Position numbers and translations under genes: made by a program. From NCBI RefSeq assembly GCF_000740675.1, contig NZ_JPXI01000010.1:215510-279509 (forward strand): a DNA stretch of 64,000 nt. The letters are read 5' to 3'. Position 1 is the first letter of the stretch. Each line of letters begins with the position of its first letter. Under the pieces are notes generated by a model that saw only the letters and a program-made list of their open reading frames with translations, had not been told where the DNA came from and searched no databases. Source of the DNA: Massilia sp. BSC265. GTDB lineage: Bacteria > Pseudomonadota > Gammaproteobacteria > Burkholderiales > Burkholderiaceae_D. Below, in pieces: positions 25,509-33,234 of the stretch.

Positions 25509-28408
25509 AGCGCCGCCTGCTTGCGACCGCCGCCCTCCTCGCCTGCCTGGGTGCACACGCCAAGGACAAGGAGCTCTACATCCGCGGCGCCTTCAACGGC
25601 TGGGGTACCGACAACGCCCTCGTCCACAAGGGCAAGGGCATCTACGAGGCCGACATCCTGGTCAGTCCCGGCAACCATGCCTTCAAGGTGGGCAGCCGCG
25701 ACTGGAGCGACGAGTGGGTGGCTGACGCCGACAAGAGCGTGACGGTGGCGCCGGGCACGCCCTACCGGCTCGAGACCCAGGCCGGCCCGGAAGACTACCT
25801 GTTCGTGCGCCAGACCGGCACTTACCGCTTCACGGTGGATGCCTCCAGCCCGGGCGCCCCCACCCTGCGCGTGGTGCGTCTGGACACGCCACAGGCGGCA
25901 AGCGCCCACGATCCGCATGCCGGGCGCGAAGCGGTGGCCACGCTCGCGTGGCCGACCTGGGACGGCAAGCAGGAAAGCGCGCGCTTCTCCTCGCCCGACC
26001 CCAAGGCGGAACTGCGGCGCTACGCCCACTCCACCACCCTGAGCCTGCGCGATCCGGGACCGCAGCACAGGGAATACGCCGAGCAGCCCGGCTTGCCGCG
26101 CATCCGCACCGGCAACCTGGCCTTCGACGCCCTGTTCGCACTCGCAGGCGCCGAGATGCGCCTGGACTCGGTCAGCCAGATCCGCGACGGCAACTACAAC
26201 GGCGGCGCCGCGATCCCCTGCGAGTGCTTCGAGACCGGCGAGAAGTGGCACTACGTGTGGACCCGCGACCTGTCCTATGCGGCCGACCTCGGCCTGGCCC
26301 TGCTGGACCCGCAGCGGGTACGCAACTCGCTCGAGTTCAAGCTCTCCGGCTGGCGCAAGGGCGTGCCGATCGCCCCGCAAGTGGCGGGGACGGCGGATGG
26401 CATGCAGATCGTGCAGGACACCGGCAGCGGCGGCAGTTGGCCGGTCAGCACCGATCGCGTCACCTGGGCCTTCGCGGCGGAAGAAACCCTGCGCACCCTG
26501 CCCGCTGCGGAACGTGCGCCGTTCGCGAAGCGCGCGCTGCGGGCACTGACGAACACCATCGAGAACGACCGCATCGCGGCCTTCGACAAGAAGAGCGGCC
26601 TGTACATGGGCGAGCAATCCTTCCTCGACTGGCGCGACCAGAGCTATGCGTCCTGGATTCCAAACGAGCTGGCCTTCATGTCGACCTCGAAGTCGCTGTC
26701 GACCAACGTCGGCCATGTCCAGGCCCTCAAGCTGGGGTCGAAACTGGCGCGCGAGCATGGGGACGAAGTCCGTGCCCGCCGCTACGCGCAATGGGCGATC
26801 GAGCTGGCCCGCGCCATCAACACCCAGCTATGGCTCGACGATGCCGGCATGTACAGCAGCCTGACGGCCGGCCACCTCGACGGCGCGCCGATGCACAAAT
26901 TCGACTGGCTCGGCCAGTCGCTTGCCATCATCAGCGGTGTCGCGGGCGAGGAGCGCGCGCGCTCGATCCTGGCGCGCTACCCGCATGGGCCGATGGGGGC
27001 GCCGGTCATCTACCCGCAGCAGCCGGGCATGCCGGTCTACCACAACCGCGCCTTGTGGCCCTTCGTCACGGCCTACGGCCTGAAGGCAGCCACCCACGCC
27101 GGCAACGTGGCGGTGGCCGATGCCGCCATCGACTCGCTCATGCGCGGCGCGGCGCTGAACATGTCGAACATGGAGAACCTCGAGTGGCTGTCCGGCCAGC
27201 CGCTGCTGCTCGACGAACGCCATCCGAACCTGATCGGGCCGGTGATCAATTCGCGGCGCCAGCTGTGGTCCGTCGGCGCCTACCTCGGCATGGTGGTGGG
27301 CGAGGTGTTCGGCGTGTCGCTGGACGATGACGCCCTCGTGCTGCGCCCCTTCGTCACCGCCAGATTGCGGCGCGAGATGTTCGCCGCTTCCGGCGAGATC
27401 GCGCTGCACGACTTGCGCCTGCACGGCAAGCGCATCGACCTGCGCCTGCGCCTGCCGGTGGCAAGCCGGCAGGACGGCTACTACCTGGTGGAACAGGTCC
27501 TGGTGAACGGCAAGCGCAGCAGCGAGCGGATTCCGCTCGCCCAGCTCCTGGATCACAACCAGGTCGAGATCGTGCTCGGCCGGCTGGCGCCCGGCCAGCA
27601 GGAGATCCGCCGCGTGAAGGACGATCCCTACGCCGATGGCGGCGCCACCTTCGGCCCGCGCGAGCCCGCCATCGCTGCAGTGACGCGCGGTGCCAAAGGC
27701 GTGACGCTGCAGATCGCCGGCAACGCCGGCGAACAGGGCGTCACCTACAGCGTGTACCGCGACGGCAAGCGCGTGGCCGACGGCTTGGGCACCGGCAGCT
27801 GGCTGGATCGTTCCGCGAGTCCCTATGGCTGCTATGCGGTGGAGGCGCGCTTCACGGCCAGCGGCAACCGCAGCCACCACAGCGCGCCGCGCTGCGTCGA
27901 CCCGGGCATCGAGATCGGCGTCACCGATCCGCGCACCGTCTCCAACGTCAAGCCCGGTGCGCCGCACCCGCGCTTCCCGAGTGGCGGCAACTACGTACGC
28001 CTGGAAGGCTGGGGCCAACCGGGCGACCGCTTCGCCGTGGAACGCATCGCCGTGCCGGCAGCCGGCAACTACCAGGTGCAGGTGCGCTACCACAACGCGG
28101 CCAACCAGGTGAACCTGGGGATCAGCGGCGGCGTGAAGTGGCTGGCCGTGAAGGACGGGCGCGGCCGGGTCGTGGCGCAGGGCGTGGTGCAGCTTCCGCA
28201 TGCGCCGCTGGCAAAAGCGGATACACCGACCGTGTATTCGACGCCGTTGGCGGCACGCCTGGGGCGCGGCAGCTACCGCATCGAGATGAGCGACTTCTAC
28301 AATATGAGCTATCTCGACAGTAACAGCAGCTTCAGCGCGGCGGGCGGACTCACCGGACCGTCGAACCGCTTCGACATCTACGGAATTCGCCTGTTGCGGG
28401 TCAATTGA
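25505..28408 (+). CDS. Exported six-hairpin glycosidase with N-terminal starch-binding-like module
   Basis: A 967-residue exported protein (signal peptide 1-19). Residues about 22-120 form an immunoglobulin-like module typical of starch-active proteins (ELYIRGAFNGWGTDNALVHK, then PGNHAFKVGSRDWSDEW). The central part (about 200-620) is an (alpha/alpha)6-type glycosidase domain: WHYVWTRDLSYAADLGLALL, QSFLDWRDQSYASWIPNELA, NTQLWLDDAGMY and MPVYHNRALWPFVTAYGL. The last 300 residues are beta-rich and end in a domain (VRLEGWGQPGDRFAVERIAV) like a carbohydrate-binding module. Relatives include glucoamylase and amylo-1,6-glucosidase-like enzymes; I cannot fix the family. Four-base overlap with the upstream amylase gene indicates joint action on branched maltodextrins. 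Confidence 0.75.
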   Translation: MKRRLLATAALLACLGAHAKDKELYIRGAFNGWGTDNALVHKGKGIYEADILVSPGNHAFKVGSRDWSDEWVADADKSVTVAPGTPYRLETQAGPEDYLFVRQTGTYRFTVDASSPGAPTLRVVRLDTPQAASAHDPHAGREAVATLAWPTWDGKQESARFSSPDPKAELRRYAHSTTLSLRDPGPQHREYAEQPGLPRIRTGNLAFDALFALAGAEMRLDSVSQIRDGNYNGGAAIPCECFETGEKWHYVWTRDLSYAADLGLALLDPQRVRNSLEFKLSGWRKGVPIAPQVAGTADGMQIVQDTGSGGSWPVSTDRVTWAFAAEETLRTLPAAERAPFAKRALRALTNTIENDRIAAFDKKSGLYMGEQSFLDWRDQSYASWIPNELAFMSTSKSLSTNVGHVQALKLGSKLAREHGDEVRARRYAQWAIELARAINTQLWLDDAGMYSSLTAGHLDGAPMHKFDWLGQSLAIISGVAGEERARSILARYPHGPMGAPVIYPQQPGMPVYHNRALWPFVTAYGLKAATHAGNVAVADAAIDSLMRGAALNMSNMENLEWLSGQPLLLDERHPNLIGPVINSRRQLWSVGAYLGMVVGEVFGVSLDDDALVLRPFVTARLRREMFAASGEIALHDLRLHGKRIDLRLRLPVASRQDGYYLVEQVLVNGKRSSERIPLAQLLDHNQVEIVLGRLAPGQQEIRRVKDDPYADGGATFGPREPAIAAVTRGAKGVTLQIAGNAGEQGVTYSVYRDGKRVADGLGTGSWLDRSASPYGCYAVEARFTASGNRSHHSAPRCVDPGIEIGVTDPRTVSNVKPGAPHPRFPSGGNYVRLEGWGQPGDRFAVERIAVPAAGNYQVQVRYHNAANQVNLGISGGVKWLAVKDGRGRVVAQGVVQLPHAPLAKADTPTVYSTPLAARLGRGSYRIEMSDFYNMSYLDSNSSFSAAGGLTGPSNRFDIYGIRLLRVN

Positions 28409-28409
28409 A

Positions 28410-29399
28410 TCAGGCGGCTTCCGCTTCACCGGGATCCGGCCGCGCTTCCTTGCGCGACGGTCCCTGCGACATCAGGAGCAGCCGCCCTTCCAGCACACGG
28501 AACTCGAGCGGCATCGCCATCTGCGCCACTTCGCCGTCGGCCGCGACCTTCATGCGCTTGCGGCCGTAGACCGAGGGCGTGCGCACCAGCAGGCGCTTGA
28601 AGGCGAAGGCTTCGACATCCTCGTCGTCGCCCAAGTGCCCCAGCATGCCGCGCACCAGCAGGCGCAGCAGGCCTAGCTTGCCCATTGGCTTGGGCGCGAT
28701 GGCAACCAACTGCCCGTCCTCGACCGCCTCGATCAGGCCGTCGCGCATCCCGACCTGCTCCAGCTGCAAACGGTTATTTCCGACGAACAGGGTCGTGGTG
28801 CGCAAGCGGCGTTCCTTGCCGTCTTGCTCGAGCGTGATGCGCAGGTGCCGGTGCGGTCGCAGCGCGATCTTGAGGGCCGAAAAGAAAGCGACGACACGGC
28901 TGCGCCCATACTGGCGCTTGTCGTGCTCGCGCTCTTCGAGCAGTTTCGGATAGAGGCCGACGCTGGCGTTGACGAGGAAGATCTTGTTGTTCAGCAGGCC
29001 CACCTGCACCGGCCGCATCCTGGCCCGCAGCAGCGCATACACGGCCTCGGCCAGGTCTTCTGGAATGCCGTGGGTACGGCCGAAATAGTTGAACGTTCCC
29101 TGTGGCAAGACGCCAAAGGGGCAGCCGGCCAGCACGGCTTCATGCGCCACCGTGTTGATGGTGCCGTCGCCGCCCGCCGCCACCAGGATGCCGCCTTCCG
29201 CCATGGCGCGCGCTGCCATGCTGCGCGCCTTCCCGGCCAGCCCGGCCGGGTCGTCGACCAGTTCCAGCGTGCAACTGCGGCCGGCGGAGGCCAGCACGCT
29301 TTCGATGGTCGAGCGCCGCAGTTCGGTCTCGGAATGACCGGACCCGGCGTTCAGGACAATGAAAAACGGCGCATCGGGGCGCGGTTCGGTGATCGGCAT
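28410..29399 (-). CDS. Diacylglycerol kinase family lipid kinase
   Basis: A 329-residue cytoplasmic kinase of the DAGK catalytic family. The nucleotide-binding motif is GGDGT (76-80) in LVAAGGDGTINTVAHE, followed by the conserved LPQGTFNYFGRTHGIP, in which the usual GTxND is GTFNY. The second beta-sandwich domain is recognisable (RLRTTTLFVGNNRLQLEQ, RMKVAADGEV). Substrates of relatives include diacylglycerol and sphingoid bases. It converges with the glycosidase gene with only one base between the two stops. Confidence 0.88.
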   Translation of the reverse strand: MPITEPRPDAPFFIVLNAGSGHSETELRRSTIESVLASAGRSCTLELVDDPAGLAGKARSMAARAMAEGGILVAAGGDGTINTVAHEAVLAGCPFGVLPQGTFNYFGRTHGIPEDLAEAVYALLRARMRPVQVGLLNNKIFLVNASVGLYPKLLEEREHDKRQYGRSRVVAFFSALKIALRPHRHLRITLEQDGKERRLRTTTLFVGNNRLQLEQVGMRDGLIEAVEDGQLVAIAPKPMGKLGLLRLLVRGMLGHLGDDEDVEAFAFKRLLVRTPSVYGRKRMKVAADGEVAQMAMPLEFRVLEGRLLLMSQGPSRKEARPDPGEAEAA

Positions 29400-29431
29400 C
29401 GATGGTTCGCTTGACGGTTGGTGGACTAAGA

Positions 29432-29528
29432 GCGCCTAACAAAACCTCCATAGCTGCGTTGCACCGTCTCGCCGTACAGGGGTACTGTCTTCGACGTTGC
29501 GCCTTGCTCTGAAGGTTTTGTCAGGCGC
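29432..29528. repeat. 97-bp palindromic repeat element, copy A
   Basis: Begins GCGCCTAACAAAA and ends TTTTGTCAGGCGC, with internal GTACAGGGGTAC. It matches the reverse complement of copy B (33102-33198) over its full length at about 83 of 97 positions. The 13-bp terminal inverted repeats and the inner palindrome suggest a MITE- or REP-like unit. The bases just outside (A and T) also pair. Confidence 0.85.
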
Positions 29529-29531
29529 TCC

Positions 29532-29611
29532 AAGTACTCGCTCCAAAATAAATGTGTTTTGGCTGCCAGAACTCACATTTATTTCTGGTCGAGTATTCTG
29601 GTCGAGTACTT
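29532..29611. repeat. Nested inverted repeat beside element A
   Basis: AAGTACTCG (29532-29540) and AAATAAATGTG (29546-29556) are mirrored by CACATTTATTT (29574-29584) and CGAGTACTT at the right end, where CTGGTCGAGTATT and CTGGTCGAGTACTT form a tandem duplication. No T-run follows. It lies between the lipid-kinase start and the 3' end of the acetyltransferase gene. Confidence 0.6.
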
Positions 29612-29653
29612 AGCAACGCCATCCTACCACCACCGCGCGCCGCGCGCGGTGCG

Positions 29654-30175
29654 CTACAGCGCCATCCCGTACAGGTTCAGCTCGGGCTCGCCCGCCGCGA
29701 GCGCGCGCCTGCCTTCGAAGCGCATTCCCAGCCTGAGCAGCAGCGCGATCGAGGCGGCGTTGCCCGGCGTGGTAATGGCCGCCAGGCGCGGGATGCCGAG
29801 CGTGCGCGCATGCGCCACCACGGCCCGGGCGGCTTCGAAAGCATAGCCCCGGCCGCGGTGGCGCGGCAGGAAGGCGTAGCCGATGTCGACGTCCTCGAGC
29901 GTGTCGCGCTTGACGAGGCCGGACAGGCCGACAGGGACGCCCTCCTCGGCCAGCTCCACCATGTACATCGAATGGCCGCGCGTGCGCTGCATTGCCACCG
30001 GGCCGTCCTCGATCGATTTCACCGCGGCATCAAGGGTGCGCACGCCCCGGTCACCGATGTGCTCGATGAAGGCGGGGTCGTTGAACAGTTCCAGGAACAC
30101 CGGAGCATCGCCCGTGTCCACGAGGCGCAGGCGCAGGCGTTCGGTACGGAGGACCTCAAGCGGGTGGCGCCTCAT
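29654..30175 (-). CDS. GNAT N-acetyltransferase, RimJ/RimL type
   Basis: A 173-residue acetyltransferase. It opens LRTERLRLRLVDTGDAPVF as in RimJ/RimL-like enzymes; the acetyl-CoA loop is LPRHRGRGYAFEA (103-115) and the late motif NAASIALLLRLGMRFEG is typical. The start overlaps the stop of the preceding acetyltransferase gene by four bases (ATGA), so the two are co-translated. The substrate (protein N-terminus, amino sugar or small amine) cannot be predicted. Confidence 0.85.
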   Translation of the reverse strand: MRRHPLEVLRTERLRLRLVDTGDAPVFLELFNDPAFIEHIGDRGVRTLDAAVKSIEDGPVAMQRTRGHSMYMVELAEEGVPVGLSGLVKRDTLEDVDIGYAFLPRHRGRGYAFEAARAVVAHARTLGIPRLAAITTPGNAASIALLLRLGMRFEGRRALAAGEPELNLYGMAL

Positions 30176-30696
30176 TCGTCCGCCGTCGGCCAGTAGTCCG
30201 GATCCTGCAGCAGCTGGTACATGACGTAGGCGTCCACATAGCCGAGACGCTTGTGGCGGTAGGCCTTGGGCAGGGTGCCGACAATCGAGAAGCCGAGCTT
30301 CTTCCACAGCCGGACGGCGGCGGTATTGGTGCTCACGACGTAGTTGAACTGCATGGCGAGGTAGCCCTGGCGGCGCGCCTCGACCAGGCTGTGCTCGCCG
30401 AGCAGGCGCCCGACACCGGCGCCCTGCGCCGAGGGACTGACCATGTAGGACGCATTGGCCACGTGGTGGCCGCGGCCGACCTGGTTCGGCACCAGGCGGT
30501 ACATGCCGAGCACGCGCGCACCGCTGGTCGCGACGAAGGCCGTCACCTCGGGGCCGAGCCAGTAGGCATGGCCTGCCTCGCGCGAGGTGGCGGTAGTGAA
30601 CGGATAGGTTTCGCCGGCCGCGACGTGGGCACAGAAGATGCTCCACATCGCATCGAAATCTTGCTCGCCGGCGGGGCGGATCTGGATGTCTTTCAC
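30172..30696 (-). CDS. GNAT N-acetyltransferase, PhnO/RimI-like
   Basis: A 174-residue GNAT protein beginning IQIRPAGEQDFDAMWSIF. The acetyl-CoA motif is VSPSAQGAGVGRLLGEH (in the centre of the protein), followed by MQFNYVVSTNTAAVRLWKKLGFSIVGTLP, the standard GNAT C-terminal signature. It is the first of a two-gene acetyltransferase unit. The substrate is unknown; the VSTNTAAVRLWKKLGF group often acetylates amino acids or amines. Confidence 0.87.
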   Translation of the reverse strand: MKDIQIRPAGEQDFDAMWSIFCAHVAAGETYPFTTATSREAGHAYWLGPEVTAFVATSGARVLGMYRLVPNQVGRGHHVANASYMVSPSAQGAGVGRLLGEHSLVEARRQGYLAMQFNYVVSTNTAAVRLWKKLGFSIVGTLPKAYRHKRLGYVDAYVMYQLLQDPDYWPTADE

Positions 30697-30788
30697 GGCT
30701 GTCAGGGACGCGTTACCGAACTTAAAGCGTTCTATTCTAGCCTTAAATTGTCATGGATTTCACAAATCGTGCGCGGCTTTTTGAGCGG

Positions 30789-32087
30789 TTATTTTGTCGC
30801 CTGCGTCGCGGCCTGCTGCGGCATCCTGAAGTCGGTGGCCGCCGGCCGCCCGGGCAGGTGCAGTGTCACCCGGGCGGACGGCGCCTCGGCCACCACGGCG
30901 CCGCGCCGCACCACCAGCTTGCGCGCCGCGCGCAGCCGGATCGCCTCGATCGTGGAGCCGGCGTCCAGCAGCACCAGGTCGGCCTTGCAGCCCGGCGCCA
31001 GCCCGTAGCCCTCGAGGCCGAGGATGCGCGCCGGGGTCTCGGTCACCGCCAGGAAGCACTGGTGCATCGCCTCCACCCCGGTCATCTGCGCCACGTGCAG
31101 TCCCATGTGCGCCACTTCCAGCATGTCGCCGGAACCCATGCCGTACCAGGGGTCGAGCACGCAGTCGTGGCCAAAGGCGACGTCGACGCCCGCCGCGAGC
31201 AGCTCCGGCACCCGGGTCATGCCGCGCCGCTTCGGGTAGGTGTCGTGGCGGCCCTGCAGGGTGATGTTGATGAGCGGGTTGGCGATTGCCGCGACACCGC
31301 TCTCCGCGATCAGGGGCAGCAGCTTGCTCACGTAATAATTGTCCATCGAGTGCATCGAGGTCAGGTGCGAGCCGGCCACCAGGCCCTGCATGCCGAGGCG
31401 CCGGGTCTCGGCGGCCAGGGTCTCGATGTGGCGCGACATCGGGTCGTCGGTCTCGTCGCAATGCATGTCCACGCGCCGGTCCTGCTGCGCCGCGTACTCG
31501 CACAGCAGGCGGATCGATTCCGCTCCGTCGGCCATGGTACGTTCGAAGTGCGGGATGCCGCCGACCACGTCGACCCCCATCGCAATGGCGCGTTTCAGGT
31601 TGTCGAAGGCGCCGGGGCTGCGCAGCAGGCCGTCCTGGGGAAAGGCGACCAGCTGCAGGTCGAGGTAGGGCGCGACCTGGCGGCGCACTTCCAGCAGCGC
31701 TTCGACAGCCAGCAGGCGGTCGTCGCAGATGTCGACGTGGGTGCGGATCGCCAGCAGCCCGCGCGCCACCGCCCAGTCGCAGTAGCGCAGGGCGCGCTCG
31801 ATCAGCGCCTCCTGCGCCAGCTGGGGCTTGAGCTCGCCCCAGAGGCGGATCCCTTCCAGCAGCGTGCCGCTGCGGTTCACCCGCGGCATGCCGTAGCTGA
31901 GCGTCGAATCCATGTGGAAGTGCGCATCCACGAAGGGCGGGCTGACCAGGTCGCCGCAGGCGTCGATCTCGCGCGCCCCTTGCGCGGCCAGCCGCTTTTC
32001 CACGGCGGCGATGCGTTCGCCGTTGATGCCGATGTCGATGCCGCGGCTGCCGTCCGGCAGGCTGGCGTTGCGAATCACGAGATCCAT
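30789..32087 (-). CDS. Cytosine-deaminase-like amidohydrolase
   Basis: A 432-residue metal-dependent deaminase of the CodA type. The CodA ligands are present with constant spacing: H56 and H58 (DAHFHMD), Q151, H209 and E212 (HCDETDD), H241, and D308 (GHDCVLDPW). The residue after D308 is Cys309, where E. coli CodA has Asp314, which contacts the pyrimidine; W314 is retained. The enzyme probably deaminates a cytosine-like or other N-heterocyclic ring, but perhaps not cytosine itself. An excellent Shine-Dalgarno (AGGAGGAG) fixes the start at MDLVIRNA rather than at an ATG 90 bases upstream. No permease gene (codB) is adjacent. Confidence 0.85.
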   Translation of the reverse strand: MDLVIRNASLPDGSRGIDIGINGERIAAVEKRLAAQGAREIDACGDLVSPPFVDAHFHMDSTLSYGMPRVNRSGTLLEGIRLWGELKPQLAQEALIERALRYCDWAVARGLLAIRTHVDICDDRLLAVEALLEVRRQVAPYLDLQLVAFPQDGLLRSPGAFDNLKRAIAMGVDVVGGIPHFERTMADGAESIRLLCEYAAQQDRRVDMHCDETDDPMSRHIETLAAETRRLGMQGLVAGSHLTSMHSMDNYYVSKLLPLIAESGVAAIANPLINITLQGRHDTYPKRRGMTRVPELLAAGVDVAFGHDCVLDPWYGMGSGDMLEVAHMGLHVAQMTGVEAMHQCFLAVTETPARILGLEGYGLAPGCKADLVLLDAGSTIEAIRLRAARKLVVRRGAVVAEAPSARVTLHLPGRPAATDFRMPQQAATQATK

Positions 32088-32214
32088 GCGCGCTCCTCCT
32101 GTTGTCTCCCTGATTGTAACCATTTCCCGTCGGATCGGACGGTCAAGCAAAATCCGTAGACCTTGATAATGCTGCAACGCAAGATTTCCATACTTAAACT
32201 ACAAAATAAGTTCT

Positions 32215-32243
32215 TTGCAACACCGGCCAATCATGGCTACACT
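32215..32243 (+). promoter_or_regulatory. Predicted sigma-70 promoter of the phasin gene
   Basis: TTGCAA, 17 bases, TACACT, with the ATG 45 bases after the -10 element and a Shine-Dalgarno AAGGAA before it. Confidence 0.6.
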
Positions 32244-32287
32244 AGTTATATTGCAGTGCGCCATAAAATGACTGACAAGGAAATCTC

Positions 32288-33022
32288 ATGACTTCTCCCC
32301 GTGACCAGTTTTCCGCAGTAGGCAAGGCCCAGTTCGAAGCACAGTTCGATTTCTTCAATTCCATTGCCAGCCAGACCCTCGAAAGCGCCAGTCGCGTGGC
32401 TGCTCTCAACCTGGCGGTATCGCGCGACTCGGTGCAGCGTTCCATCGGCGCCACCCTCGCACTGGTGAACTCGCGCGATCCACGCGACGTCCTCAGCCTC
32501 GGCGGCCAGGCCGAGGAACAGTTCCGCAGCCTGTTCGCCTATGGCCGCGAGCTGCTCGGCATCGCTGCCGGGGTGCGCCCGTATCCCCTGCGTCCGCAGG
32601 CGCTGTCGGCGCCGCAGGCCATCGAGACCGTGGAAGTGATCGAGCGTAGCGTGGCCGACGCCACCGCGTCGGCTGCCGCCGCGCCGGTCGAAGCGGCCGC
32701 TGCCGCCGCATCCGTCGTCGAGGCTGCCGTGGAAGCCGCCCCCGCGGTGGAAGCGCATCCGGTGGCCGCCTTCGCTCCCGTGTCCGAACCGGTGGTGGTG
32801 GCCGAACCGGAAGCCGCGCCCGCGGCAAGCACTGAAGCGCTGGCCGCCGAGCCGGTCCCGGTCGCGGAACCGAAAGCCATCGCCAAGGCCGTCGGCAAGG
32901 GCGCCGCGCGCGCAGCTGCCGTCCCCCACCCCGCCGCGGCACCGGTGGCCGAACTCGCCACCGACGAAGGCACCGAAGCACCGAAGCTCGTCCCTGCTCC
33001 GGCCTCCAAACGCAAGAAATAA
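32288..33022 (+). CDS. Phasin family protein with Ala/Pro/Glu-rich tail
   Basis: A 244-residue protein. Residues 1 to about 105 form a phasin domain of amphipathic helices (QFEAQFDFFNSIASQTLESASRVAALNLAVSRDSVQ). From about residue 115 onward the chain is low-complexity, dominated by Ala, Val, Glu and Pro (ASAAAAPVEAAAAAASVVEA), ending in a basic KRKK. Phasins coat polyhydroxyalkanoate granules. No PHA synthesis gene is nearby. The tail may bind DNA or other phasins, as in Ala/Lys-rich PhaF-type proteins, but it is acidic rather than basic for most of its length. Own promoter and own terminator are visible, so it is monocistronic. Confidence 0.88.
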   Translation: MTSPRDQFSAVGKAQFEAQFDFFNSIASQTLESASRVAALNLAVSRDSVQRSIGATLALVNSRDPRDVLSLGGQAEEQFRSLFAYGRELLGIAAGVRPYPLRPQALSAPQAIETVEVIERSVADATASAAAAPVEAAAAAASVVEAAVEAAPAVEAHPVAAFAPVSEPVVVAEPEAAPAASTEALAAEPVPVAEPKAIAKAVGKGAARAAAVPHPAAAPVAELATDEGTEAPKLVPAPASKRKK

Positions 33023-33070
33023 ACTTGCAATACGGACGCGGCTGCGCCCGATTGGCAAAGCGACTACACT

Positions 33071-33099
33071 AGCGGGCTTCGGCCCGCTTTTGTTTTTTT
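33071..33099 (+). terminator. Rho-independent terminator of the phasin gene
   Basis: AGCGGGC, loop TTCG, GCCCGCT, then TTTGTTTTTTT, about 50 bases after the phasin stop. Stem and T-tract are both strong. Confidence 0.93.
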
Positions 33100-33101
33100 G
33101 C

Positions 33102-33198
33102 GCGCCTAACAAAACCAACAGGGCAAGGCGCAGCGTCGCAGACAGTACGCTTGTACGGCAAGACGATGCAACGCAGCCGTGGGGATTTTGTTAGGCGC
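33102..33198. repeat. 97-bp palindromic repeat element, copy B
   Basis: Begins GCGCCTAACAAAA and ends TTTTGTTAGGCGC (perfect 13-bp terminal inverted repeats), with GTACGCTTGTAC inside. It is in opposite orientation to copy A at 29432. It sits directly after the phasin terminator and about 37 bases before the ABC exporter start, so it is transcribed in neither gene body. Confidence 0.85.
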
Positions 33199-33234
33199 GG
33201 TGGAATCGGGCTGCACCAATCTGCAAGGAACAAC

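Noticed and set aside
29432..33198. The region between the two 97-bp elements as a composite mobile element
   Set aside because: There is no transposase or integrase, no target duplication was found, and the genes inside (acetyltransferases, deaminase, phasin) have the same base and codon character as their neighbours.
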